From: Spirochaetae bacterium HGW-Spirochaetae-3
GTDB lineage: Bacteria > Spirochaetota > Spirochaetia > Treponematales > UBA12059
DNA length: 64,000 nt
Assembly: GCA_002839315.1 (NCBI GenBank)
Contig: PGXV01000004.1
Coordinates: 34,787 to 98,786, forward strand
Direction: 5' to 3'
A model generated the notes under the pieces. That model was given only the letters and a program-made list of their open reading frames with translations, had not been told where the DNA came from and did not search any database. This document shows, piece by piece, positions 1-7,687 of the stretch (positions are counted from its first letter, which is position 1; each line of letters begins with the position of its first letter). Both the position numbers and the translations under genes were made by a program.

Positions 1-191
1 CCGTCAGCCTCGGCGAACGAGAGGAGGGAGTCACCTCGATAGCCGCGCCCGTCCAGGACGCCAGCTGCGAAGTCGTAGGCGCGTTAGCCATGTCCGGACC
101 GTCTGTACGGTTCGCGGGCTCCGGCTTTTCCGACAAGATCGCCAAGGTCAAGAAGACGGCGGAGCTGATATCTGAGGCGCTCGGTCGATAG
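1..191 (+). CDS. IclR-family transcriptional regulator, C-terminal fragment
   Basis: Only the last ~62 codons are inside the window; the gene begins upstream and ends at TAG 189-191. Reading the frame that starts at base 3 gives a segment with GVTSIAAPV, then VVGALAMSGPS, then a final helix. In IclR regulators this is the end of the effector-binding (GAF-like) domain, where the 'siAaPv...g.vvgalsvsGp' pattern is characteristic. The DNA-binding winged helix is outside the window. The gene points toward the carboxyltransferase at 304, which has its own promoter 22 bases after this stop, so it may regulate that gene; that is inference from position only. Family assignment rests on a short but distinctive motif. 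Confidence 0.8.
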   Translation, partial: VSLGEREEGVTSIAAPVQDASCEVVGALAMSGPSVRFAGSGFSDKIAKVKKTAELISEALGR

Positions 192-212
192 GGCGCTCGT
201 ATCGACTAAGCC

Positions 213-241
213 TTGGCGAAGCGGAACACACTTACTATACT
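213..241 (+). promoter_or_regulatory. Sigma-70-type promoter for the carboxyltransferase gene
   Basis: TTGGCG at 213-218 and TATACT at 236-241 are separated by 17 bp. Predicted transcription start is near 248, giving a leader of about 56 nt that contains the Shine-Dalgarno GGAG. It lies just after the IclR-family stop codon. Confidence 0.6.
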
Positions 242-303
242 TGGGTATAAGCCGCATCGTTACTCGTACGGCTATCAACAGCACTGCTTTATGGAGATGC
301 ACC

Positions 304-1983
304 ATGGCTAAGCGCCTACTGATACGCGATCTTACATTACGAGACGGACAACAGTCGCAATTCGCCACTCGAATGACGCAGAACCAGGTAGACCGCGTCC
401 TGCCCTTCTATAAGAGCGCCCATTTCTACGCCATGGAAGTCTGGGGAGGCGCCGTACCCGACTCGGTCATGCGCTTCCTGGGAGAGAATCCGTGGACCCG
501 GCTCGAGAGCATCCGCGACGGCGTCGCCGGCTCCTCCAAGCTGACCGCGCTATCGCGCGGACGAAACCTGTTCGGCTACAACCCTTATCCCGACTCGGTC
601 ATCGAGGGCTTCTGCCGCAACTCGGTGGAGTCCGGCATCGATATCATGCGCATATTCGACGCGCTCAACGATATCGACAACATGAAGAGCACCATCCGCT
701 TCGTCAAGGAGAGCGGCGGCATGACGGACTGCGCCGTCTGCTTCACCGTAGACCCGAAATTCACCTTCGGCGATCGAGCAGGAGCCTTCTTCAAGGGCAA
801 GAAGATACCGGGAACGCTATTCGGCATACCGTACTTCGTCCGCAAGGCCAAGGAGATGGCCGCCGCCGGCGCCGACATGATAACCATCAAGGACATGGCG
901 GGACTCGTCGAGCCCGCTATGAGCGCGCGGCTCATCAAGGCGCTCAAGTCCGAGGTCGGCATCCCCATAGACCTGCATACCCATTGCACGCCCGGGTACG
1001 GCGTCGCGAGCGTACTCCTGGCCATGGTCAACGGCGTCGATATCGTCGATACCGTAATAATGAATTTCTCCGGCGGCCCCGCGGCCCCCGCCTTCGAGAT
1101 CGTACAGCTGTTCGCAGACAGGCTCGGTATAGACACGGGCGTGGACCTGGCCGCGGTAGCGGGCATCAACCGCGAGCTGCGCGGCATACGCGGCGAGCTC
1201 GCCCAATTCGACCAGTACAAGGTGCTCCCGCCCGAGATCGACCTTACCTCGTACGAGCCGAGCCCCGAGCTCGCGTCGTTGCTCGACGGAGCCGTAGAGG
1301 CGGCCGTAGCGGGCAGGACCGACGAGGCGCTCAGGCTCTGCCAGGGCATCGAGGCGGCGTTCAACTACCCCGAGCCTAACGAGATCGTCAAGCGAGCCCA
1401 GATCCCCGGCGGCATGTACACCAACATGATGGCCCAGCTCAAGGAATACAAGCTCGAGCAGCACGTCGAGGAGGTCCTCCAGATCGTGCCCCAGGTAAGG
1501 CTCGACGCCGGAGTGCCGCCGCTCGTCACGCCCACCAGCCAGATCGTCGGCGCCCAGGCCGTCAACTGCATCGTCGACAAGTCCCAGGGCAAGCCTTTCT
1601 ATACCAACGTCTCCAAGAATTTCATAGAGCTGGTCAAGGGCTCGTACGGCCGGACGCCCTTCCCGATAGCCCCCGCCTTCCGCGAGAAAATCGCCGGAGT
1701 CCGCGAGGAGACGCCGTACGATACGAGCACGTATAAGAAGCAGGACAATCCCGAGCTGGCAGACTGCGGCGGCCTCCGGCTGGCCAAGAACGAGAAGGAA
1801 GCGCTGCTCCTCGAGCTGTTCCCCAGCGTCGCCGACAAATTCCTCAAGACCGTGCGTCAGGCCGAGTGGGCGGCCGCCGAAGCCGAGCGCGTCGCCGGGC
1901 TACCTCCGGAGCCCGAGGAAGCTCCGAGCCGCTATCCGGCTAAATTCTGGGAAGAGGAATTGACGTCGGCTATCGAGGCGTAA
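304..1983 (+). CDS. Biotin-dependent carboxyltransferase subunit (pyruvate carboxylase subunit B / oxaloacetate decarboxylase alpha type)
   Basis: A 559-residue TIM-barrel carboxyltransferase that moves CO2 between biotin and pyruvate/oxaloacetate. Near the N-terminus is the DxTLRDG motif (metal ligand Asp14); HTH at 225-227 supplies the two metal-ligand histidines, and Lys196 in ITIKDMAG is the lysine that is carboxylated in this family. A conserved MRIFDALND follows the second strand. The ATG at 304 is preferred over in-frame starts further upstream because GGAG precedes it at a good distance and family homology begins there. The protein ends without a biotinyl domain (no AMKM-like site), so it must work with a separate biotin carrier and with a biotin carboxylase or a membrane decarboxylase. 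No such partner lies in the window. Exact reaction (PycB versus OadA versus transcarboxylase 5S) is not decided by sequence alone. Confidence 0.88.
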   Translation: MAKRLLIRDLTLRDGQQSQFATRMTQNQVDRVLPFYKSAHFYAMEVWGGAVPDSVMRFLGENPWTRLESIRDGVAGSSKLTALSRGRNLFGYNPYPDSVIEGFCRNSVESGIDIMRIFDALNDIDNMKSTIRFVKESGGMTDCAVCFTVDPKFTFGDRAGAFFKGKKIPGTLFGIPYFVRKAKEMAAAGADMITIKDMAGLVEPAMSARLIKALKSEVGIPIDLHTHCTPGYGVASVLLAMVNGVDIVDTVIMNFSGGPAAPAFEIVQLFADRLGIDTGVDLAAVAGINRELRGIRGELAQFDQYKVLPPEIDLTSYEPSPELASLLDGAVEAAVAGRTDEALRLCQGIEAAFNYPEPNEIVKRAQIPGGMYTNMMAQLKEYKLEQHVEEVLQIVPQVRLDAGVPPLVTPTSQIVGAQAVNCIVDKSQGKPFYTNVSKNFIELVKGSYGRTPFPIAPAFREKIAGVREETPYDTSTYKKQDNPELADCGGLRLAKNEKEALLLELFPSVADKFLKTVRQAEWAAAEAERVAGLPPEPEEAPSRYPAKFWEEELTSAIEA

Positions 1984-1987
1984 AGGC

Positions 1988-2038
1988 CCCGCTCATCCGT
2001 CCGCAGGCCCGGGGAGCCGCGCGCGATCCATGAGCGGG
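1988..2038. other. Inverted repeat between convergent genes
   Basis: CCCGCTCAT at 1988-1996 is the exact complement of ATGAGCGGG at 2030-2038, with a 33-base GC-rich loop that could fold further. It sits between the convergent carboxyltransferase and cyclase stops and may help end transcription from the left. There is no clean U-tract, so a terminator role is weakly supported. Confidence 0.3.
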
Positions 2039-2072
2039 CGGCTCTTCTCCATTGCGCGGCCGCGTCCGGCGC

Positions 2073-3731
2073 TCATTTCTCGTTCATGACGACAATGCCC
2101 GTCCAGCCGGGCGGAGGCGGCGACCTCAGGAAGGAACCGCAGCGCTCGGCGAAGCGCTCGAAGCGCGGGTCGCCAGGCCGTATGCGCGAGGCCCGATCGA
2201 AACAGCGGGCGGCGTCGTCGAACCGGCGACCGTAGTAATGCCGTATGCCGGCATGGTAGTACCTCACCGCCTTCTCGCTCTCCGCGTCGATATCCCTGCG
2301 CACGCCGAAGACGGAGACGGCGCTACGCCTGCCCTTGACGGCCACCTTGTCCACGAAGAAGCAAGGGAAGCTGTCCCGGACCTCGCGGTACACCTGCGAC
2401 GAGACGAGCATCGGCTCCTCGTATACGCGCGTGAGCCCCTCGATTCGCGACGCGATATTGACCATGTCGCCTATGACCGTATAGTCCATCTTCTTGTCGG
2501 AGCCGATATTGCCTATCGTTACCTTGCCGTGGTTGATCCCGACGCCGCTCCGGAACGGCGGACGCCCCTTGGCGGTCTGCCAGACGTTGAACTCGTCCAT
2601 CGACTCTATCATCTCGAGGCCTGCGGCGACGGCGTTCTGGGCGTCGCGCCCCGACGATACGGGGGCGCCGAAGAAGGCCATGATCGCGTCGCCTATATAC
2701 TTGTCCACGATGCCTTTCCTCTGGATGATGATCTCGACCATCCGCTCGAAATAGTGGTTAAGGGAGTCGACGACCTCGCTCGGGGAGAGGCTCTCGGAGA
2801 TGCCTGTAAAGCCGACGATATCGCTGAACAAGATGCTCAGGACGCGCTCGTCGCCGACGAGGTGCGCCTCGCGCCGGCTGAAGAACTGCTCGATCACGTC
2901 GGCCGGCACGTACTTCTGGAAGATATTGCGGACCTTCCGCTCCTGCCTCTGGGAGATAGCGGCCGTGAGGGCGTAGTTCTTGATCTGCGCGTAGGCGTCA
3001 GACAGCGCGGCCACCATGCCGTTGAAACTCGCCGCCAGGCTTCCGATCTCGTCGGAGTACACGATCTCGGCTCGTATGCCAAGATCGTTCGTCTCCATCA
3101 CGGTGGTCATCGTCCGTTCCAGGCGGCGTATAGGCAGGGAAAGATAGCGGGAGAAGAACGCTAGCAGGACCGTCGAGACGACGGCTGAAACGGCGATGAT
3201 CAAGGCGTTCCTGTAGATTATCTCGTCGACCGCGGCGTAGAAACGGTCCTCCCGCTCGCTGACGAGGACGTACCAGCCGAATTCCGGGAAGAAGGCGGCC
3301 TGCGCCACGCGGTCAGCCCCTCCGAGGCGAAGGCGGATCCATCCCTCCCTGCGCGCCCCTATCATGGCAAGGACGTCGCTCGCCTCGGCGGGCTCGAGCG
3401 TCAGGGGAGAGCTGCTCATCGCGAGTACGCCCGAGGAGTCGAAGGCCGCCACGAGCTCGGTCTGGCCGCGCACGGTTCCGGCCGCGAAGCCGCCGACGGC
3501 CTTCTTGGCGACCTCGACGAAATATTCGTCGGATTCCAGGCCGTTCTCCTCGAGGATACTCCATTGCTGCCTGGCGTACTTCCTCAGTTCCTCGGTTTTG
3601 AAGCGCAGGAATTCCACCGTCACGCGCGTGATTCCGTTCCTCGCCGCGAATGACGAGACGAGCCCTGAAACGACCAGGGGCGCAACCAGCAACGGTAAGA
3701 CGGTGAAGAGAATCCTCGTTCGTATGCGCAT
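2073..3731 (-). CDS. Receptor-type class III adenylate cyclase with HAMP domain
   Basis: 552 residues. Order: transmembrane helix ~8-30, periplasmic sensor region ~31-172 (Cache-like, inferred from layout), second helix ~173-194, HAMP ~196-250, a short linker, then the class III cyclase catalytic domain ~295-450. Metal-binding aspartates are Asp304 (FSDIVGF) and Asp348 (KYIGDAI); Lys344 and Asp416 match the adenine-selecting pair; Asn425 and Arg429 (NIASR) are the transition-state residues. All key residues are present, so it should make cAMP from ATP in response to an external signal. A ~100-residue tail after the domain is TPR-like at its centre. The ATG at 3731 has no Shine-Dalgarno sequence and lies 6 nt after the predicted transcription start. 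The promoter spacer carries a G9 tract. Confidence 0.9.
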   Translation of the reverse strand: MRIRTRILFTVLPLLVAPLVVSGLVSSFAARNGITRVTVEFLRFKTEELRKYARQQWSILEENGLESDEYFVEVAKKAVGGFAAGTVRGQTELVAAFDSSGVLAMSSSPLTLEPAEASDVLAMIGARREGWIRLRLGGADRVAQAAFFPEFGWYVLVSEREDRFYAAVDEIIYRNALIIAVSAVVSTVLLAFFSRYLSLPIRRLERTMTTVMETNDLGIRAEIVYSDEIGSLAASFNGMVAALSDAYAQIKNYALTAAISQRQERKVRNIFQKYVPADVIEQFFSRREAHLVGDERVLSILFSDIVGFTGISESLSPSEVVDSLNHYFERMVEIIIQRKGIVDKYIGDAIMAFFGAPVSSGRDAQNAVAAGLEMIESMDEFNVWQTAKGRPPFRSGVGINHGKVTIGNIGSDKKMDYTVIGDMVNIASRIEGLTRVYEEPMLVSSQVYREVRDSFPCFFVDKVAVKGRRSAVSVFGVRRDIDAESEKAVRYYHAGIRHYYGRRFDDAARCFDRASRIRPGDPRFERFAERCGSFLRSPPPPGWTGIVVMNEK

Positions 3732-3743
3732 TTTTCATTACGA

Positions 3744-3773
3744 ATCATAGGATAACGCCCCCCCCCGAGTCAA
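3744..3773 (-). promoter_or_regulatory. Adenylate cyclase promoter with a G9 tract in the spacer
   Basis: On the minus strand TTGACT (3768-3773) and TATGAT (3744-3749) are separated by 18 bp, and nine consecutive G (3758-3766) make up half of that spacer. Losing one G would give the optimal 17 bp. Predicted transcription start is 3737, only 6 nt before the ATG. Confidence 0.6.
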
Positions 3774-3783
3774 ATCGCCGCCG

Positions 3784-3812
3784 TTGAAGCGCACGGCCCG
3801 GGACGCTACAAT
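3784..3812 (+). promoter_or_regulatory. Promoter for the coiled-coil membrane protein gene
   Basis: TTGAAG at 3784-3789 and TACAAT at 3807-3812 with a 17 bp spacer. The predicted start near 3819 gives a 14-nt leader that holds the Shine-Dalgarno AAGGAA (3821-3826), 6 nt before the ATG at 3833. It is back to back with the cyclase promoter. Confidence 0.6.
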
Positions 3813-3832
3813 TCTTCTTGAAGGAAATCGCC

Positions 3833-5083
3833 ATGAACGACGCCCCGACCGGTATGGAGACGATGCCGACCGACGATACGGGTATCGTCCCCGAGGACGA
3901 ACGGGATGATATACTCAGGGAGATCGAGGAGAGCATCGGGAAAAGCCGCGGCTCGCTGAACCTCGAATCGAACTCCGCCTCGAGCGGAGCGGCGATCCCG
4001 GCCGCCGTCAACGCCGGCGCGCTGGTCCTGATGGCGCTCACGCTGCTCATCGTCCCGAGGATATACGATACCGGCGAGCGCCGGCTCGTCGACCCTTCGA
4101 CGTCCGATACGTACGATAGCGCCGGATTGTACCGAGCGCTGCGCCGCGAGGCCGACGAACGGATAGAGGAACGTGAGACGACGATCGAGGCCCTGCAGGA
4201 AGAGTACGGCAGGGTCCTGAGCGAACGCGAGGCGCTACGCGAAAATTTCGACGCCAGGCTCGCGCTCAAGGCGAACGAGCTCGAGTCCGGGCTGAGGACG
4301 GCGATAGAGGCCGAGCGACGTCGGCTGGCCTCGTCCGACCTCGCCGACGAGGCGATAGAAACCGGCTTACGCGACCTCGAGGCGAGGCTCCAGGACGAAC
4401 GCGCGAAGGAGCTACAGGCCTACGAGGAAAGCCTGAGGGCGGAGTCGGCGAGCCGCGAGCGGGAGCTGGCGGCCGCGGCTAGCCGATACGGCGAGGAACT
4501 GACAAGGCGTACCGATCCCCTGACCGCCGAGATAGAGCTCCTTATGGCTCAGCGCGAGATGCAGCGGGCATCCGAGCGGGAGCTGTCGCGCCGCAACGAC
4601 GAGGCCGCGGCCGAGATAGCGCGCCTCGAATCGGAACGCGACGGCCTGGCCGAATCCAGGCGGCGCGATCGGCTGGAATTCTCGGCCTTCGAGGCCCGGT
4701 CGCGGGCTGAGGAAGCCGCCAGGCTGGCGCTGCGGAATCGCGTAGAGGCGATGCTCGATAAGCCGGGCGAGACCGAGCGGGGAACCGGATCGGACCAGGC
4801 CGCGCTGGGGACCAGGATAGACCTCATGCAGGCGAAGGTAGAGGCGCGCAGGATCATCGCCGCGGAACCCGTCCGGAGCGAGTATCCCGACCTGGCCGAG
4901 AGGCTCGACCGATTCTTCCTCTATTCCGAGGAGGAATACCGTACCGCGGGGCGGCTCGCGGGGATAGCCGAGATAGCGGCACTTATCGACGCGATCGCGG
5001 CCCGACGCGCCCCTCAGGAGCGGGAGGCATACGATCCAGCCCTGCGGCCGATCCTCGAGAGCTTGCTCGAGCTGCTCGAGTAG
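3833..5083 (+). CDS. Membrane-anchored coiled-coil protein of unknown function
   Basis: 416 residues. A short acidic cytoplasmic N-terminus (~1-50) is followed by one hydrophobic helix (~55-78, AGALVLMALTLLIVPRI), then about 230 residues of Glu/Arg/Ala-rich heptads that should form a long coiled coil (~100-330), and a small helical C-terminal part. The start at 3833 is set by AAGGAA; an in-frame TTG at 3818 would place that site inside the gene. It is divergently transcribed from the adenylate cyclase. The architecture suggests a spacer or scaffold anchored in the inner membrane. I do not recognise the family, and no enzymatic motif is visible. Confidence 0.75.
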   Translation: MNDAPTGMETMPTDDTGIVPEDERDDILREIEESIGKSRGSLNLESNSASSGAAIPAAVNAGALVLMALTLLIVPRIYDTGERRLVDPSTSDTYDSAGLYRALRREADERIEERETTIEALQEEYGRVLSEREALRENFDARLALKANELESGLRTAIEAERRRLASSDLADEAIETGLRDLEARLQDERAKELQAYEESLRAESASRERELAAAASRYGEELTRRTDPLTAEIELLMAQREMQRASERELSRRNDEAAAEIARLESERDGLAESRRRDRLEFSAFEARSRAEEAARLALRNRVEAMLDKPGETERGTGSDQAALGTRIDLMQAKVEARRIIAAEPVRSEYPDLAERLDRFFLYSEEEYRTAGRLAGIAEIAALIDAIAARRAPQEREAYDPALRPILESLLELLE

Positions 5084-5092
5084 GGCCGCCCG

Positions 5093-6163
5093 TCACGGTT
5101 TCTTGAGGGTGATGGTCGCCGTGACGCCGATGCCGCGATCGTCCTCGAGGCGTATGTACTCCTTGACGAGCTTCGTTCCCGAGGCGGGCGTATAGAGGCC
5201 GTCGGCCGTTATGGAGCCTCCGCTCGACAGGGTCATGGAGAACGTATAGGGGGCTATCCCTCCGACGGCGGCGAACCTGTAGCTCTCCCCGCCCAGCAGC
5301 AGCGTGACCGAGCTAGGCACGATGGTCAGCGGCGGATCGACCGCCTGCACGACCGTGACGGCCGCGACGGCGATATCGGCACTATCGGTGACGCTGACCG
5401 TATACGCGCCCTGCGCTACCGGAGCCGTGTACGCCCCGGTAACCGAGTCTATCGTCCCTCCGGTCGCGCTGAAGACGTACGAGCCGCCTCCCCCCATCGC
5501 AGAGAAGGAACAACCGCCGCCGGCCTCTATCGTGACGCTCATCGGATCGATGACGAGCTCCGGGGGGCTCGCGCGGACCGTCACGGCCGCGTCGCTCGAT
5601 CGGCCGGAGGAATCCTCTACCCGCACGACCGCGTCGGTATCCGTCCCCGGGGCGAGGTAGAGGCCGGTATCCTGGCCCACGCTCCCGAGGCCGGAAGCGA
5701 CGCTGAACCAGTACGGGGGCGTCCCCCCGACGACGGTGTAGGTCAGGGACTCGCCGTACTCGAGCGACGCGATCGAGGGCAGAAGGCCGAGCGGCGCCAC
5801 GGACGTATCGTTGACGATTACGATCGCTACCGTATCGTCTCCCGCGGCGTCGACGAGCCGTATGACGGCCACGGTGGACGAAGACGGAGCGATATAGTCG
5901 ACCCGGCCGTCCGCGACCGGCGAGATCGAGCCTGAGCCCTGCGTGATCTGGAAGTCGTAGGGTGTCGTACCCCCCGACGCGACGAGCAGCGCGTCCTGGT
6001 CTACCTGCAGTACAAGGATCGACGGGCTCACCTGTAGCTGGGCCGGCTCGACGAACAGCTCGTCCCATATCTGGAATACCGACGCGGGGACGCAGGAAAA
6101 GGCCGCGGCGGCCGACGATGCGATCAGTAGCGCCGCCAGTCTGCAGAATGCCACGGTTCTCAT
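5093..6163 (-). CDS. Lipoprotein with four tandem Ig-like repeats
   Basis: 356 residues with a signal peptide ending in AFSC (Cys24), a relaxed spirochaetal lipobox. The rest is four repeats of ~75-78 residues (about 40-118, 122-196, 200-272, 278-354). Each has the pattern GG-x-PPY-x-FS ... G.Y.AP ... V.V.D, typical of bacterial immunoglobulin-like beta-sandwich repeats in surface and periplasmic proteins. Its ATG lies one base after the stop of the upstream gene, and GGAG is inside that gene's last codons, so the two are translationally coupled. Likely role is a surface or periplasmic structural or adhesion protein (inference). No catalytic residues are seen. Confidence 0.72.
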   Translation of the reverse strand: MRTVAFCRLAALLIASSAAAAFSCVPASVFQIWDELFVEPAQLQVSPSILVLQVDQDALLVASGGTTPYDFQITQGSGSISPVADGRVDYIAPSSSTVAVIRLVDAAGDDTVAIVIVNDTSVAPLGLLPSIASLEYGESLTYTVVGGTPPYWFSVASGLGSVGQDTGLYLAPGTDTDAVVRVEDSSGRSSDAAVTVRASPPELVIDPMSVTIEAGGGCSFSAMGGGGSYVFSATGGTIDSVTGAYTAPVAQGAYTVSVTDSADIAVAAVTVVQAVDPPLTIVPSSVTLLLGGESYRFAAVGGIAPYTFSMTLSSGGSITADGLYTPASGTKLVKEYIRLEDDRGIGVTATITLKKP

Positions 6164-6164
6164 G

Positions 6165-7397
6165 TCATATCTCCATCGTGATGACGAGCCGGGGAAGCAT
6201 CCCCCAGAGAGCGGCGACCGAGCCGCCCCCCGTATCGACGAAAAGAATGGACGACACCTCGAGGTCTATCCCCATTCTTCCGAAAACCCGTATCGCGGCG
6301 CCTAGCGAGGCTGAGGCGAACGGCATCAGCTCGGTATACGAGGTCGCTCCGTCGCCCCGTATCGACGCGACGGCCGGTCCCGCGGCCGCCCGTAGGTAGG
6401 GCGTCATCGACCCTATTGACGAGAATCGCCGCGTCGCCTCTCCGCTCAGCGTCGCGAACAGGCTGCTCGCGCTCGCCGTATCCCTGCCCTCGATGGAAAC
6501 AGGTAGCAGCGACGCCGAGAAGCCGGCCCTCCAGCGATCCGATTCGTCGAGCGGAAAATCGAGGCTCGCCTGGAATTGGGCGGCGATCTTGAAGTACTCG
6601 CCGGCGCGGCCGAGCGGTATGAAGCCGCCTATTCCCGCGCCGACGCCGCTCGCAGGGCGTCTGACCCGCTCCCGTATCGCGTCGGCTACGAGGGCGATTT
6701 CGGGCGTCCCGGGGTCCAGGGCCGTCTCGGACGGCGGGGCGACCACGCGCGACGGGACCGTCTCGGGCGACCGTGCCTCCTCGGGCGTAGGGACCGTCGC
6801 GAGCGGAGGAAGGACCTGGGCGGGACGAGGCTTCTCCGGAGCGATGACGACGTCCGGCGAGGGACCGTAAGAGGCAACGGGCATGGAGAAGGCGGTAGCA
6901 TCGAATACCGCTGGCAAGGCTCGATCCGGAGTCTCGGTACGAGGGACGGGAGGATGCCCGCTCAACTCGCTCTGCGCCGCGACCAGCAGCGTCTGGACGT
7001 AGGCTCCGACGGTCTGGTCGAAATCGAGATCGAAGCCGCACTCCAGCGTACCGCTCTGGGTTCGCATCCCGCCTGAACGATCCGCTAGCGTGAACGTCAG
7101 CACGACGCGATCGGAAACCATGGTATACGCGACGGCCATCTCGAAATCGGTCACGGCGTTTCCGGCCGGGCTCTCGAGCGCTTCTTCGACGGCGATGAAA
7201 TTCCTCTTCAACAAGGCAACTTCGACCGAACCGCGTACGACCGTCCCCAATACGCCTTCGGCCGTCCCTCTTTCGGAGGCGTCGCCTTCGAAGGAAACGG
7301 TCAAGGAAACCGGGACGGAACCTTCTTCGTCGGCGCGCAGGGGAACGAGGCTCCCGAGGAGAATGACGACCATGAACGTCATCAGCATCATCGGCAT
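6165..7397 (-). CDS. Predicted outer-membrane protein with proline-rich linker
   Basis: 410 residues. Signal peptide to about residue 22 (ends VPLRA), an N-terminal ~130-residue soluble domain, a Pro/Ser/Thr-rich linker (~145-240), and a C-terminal ~165-residue domain rich in alternating hydrophobic strands and aromatics that looks like a small beta-barrel. The N-terminal part resembles treponemal periplasmic proteins that handle a 'function/value' style domain, but I cannot name the family. Several ATGs lie within the first codons; AAGGT fits the ATG at 7397 closely and the one at 7391 with better spacing, so the start may be 2 codons later. It is the first gene of a pair with the Ig-repeat lipoprotein, behind a promoter at 7553-7580. 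Confidence 0.65.
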   Translation of the reverse strand: MPMMLMTFMVVILLGSLVPLRADEEGSVPVSLTVSFEGDASERGTAEGVLGTVVRGSVEVALLKRNFIAVEEALESPAGNAVTDFEMAVAYTMVSDRVVLTFTLADRSGGMRTQSGTLECGFDLDFDQTVGAYVQTLLVAAQSELSGHPPVPRTETPDRALPAVFDATAFSMPVASYGPSPDVVIAPEKPRPAQVLPPLATVPTPEEARSPETVPSRVVAPPSETALDPGTPEIALVADAIRERVRRPASGVGAGIGGFIPLGRAGEYFKIAAQFQASLDFPLDESDRWRAGFSASLLPVSIEGRDTASASSLFATLSGEATRRFSSIGSMTPYLRAAAGPAVASIRGDGATSYTELMPFASASLGAAIRVFGRMGIDLEVSSILFVDTGGGSVAALWGMLPRLVITMEI

Positions 7398-7552
7398 GGA
7401 CCTTCGACGCTGGCCTCAAGGCAGTCCGGGCCGCGATCCGATGGAGGCTCCGGGAGATCGAACGCGTCGACGGACCCGTCGAGCGACGTCTCTCGCATGA
7501 ACCGCGGAACGCGTGCCGATACGCCTCGATAGAGGCAACGCCCTTTGCTAGA

Positions 7553-7580
7553 ACTATAGCGCTTCGTCGCGCGTATTCAA
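7553..7580 (-). promoter_or_regulatory. Candidate promoter for the outer-membrane protein / lipoprotein pair
   Basis: On the minus strand TTGAAT (7575-7580) and TATAGT (7553-7558) with a 16 bp spacer. It would give a leader of about 150 nt. The whole gene-free stretch 7398-7686 otherwise shows no reading frame with coding character, no clear terminator, and only the palindrome at 7672-7687. Confidence 0.4.
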
Positions 7581-7671
7581 TACCCGTACCGACGAGTAGG
7601 AGGTAATTCGATAGCGATAACGCCGGTGGCCACGGGAGCCTGGCCAGCTACTATATAGGCCGGGCTCGATG

Positions 7672-7687
7672 GGCGCTACGTAGCGCC
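7672..7687. repeat. Perfect 16-bp palindrome at the end of the dipeptidase gene
   Basis: GGCGCTACGTAGCGCC is a perfect palindrome that reaches the last base of the TAG stop codon of the M19 gene. Without a loop or U-tract it is a poor terminator. It could be a protein-binding site or a cruciform or hairpin at the mRNA 3' end. Confidence 0.4.

Noticed and set aside
7398..7680. Possible small gene in the largest gap
   Set aside because: No frame with a ribosome-binding site and coding-like composition; only a promoter candidate and a palindrome were seen.
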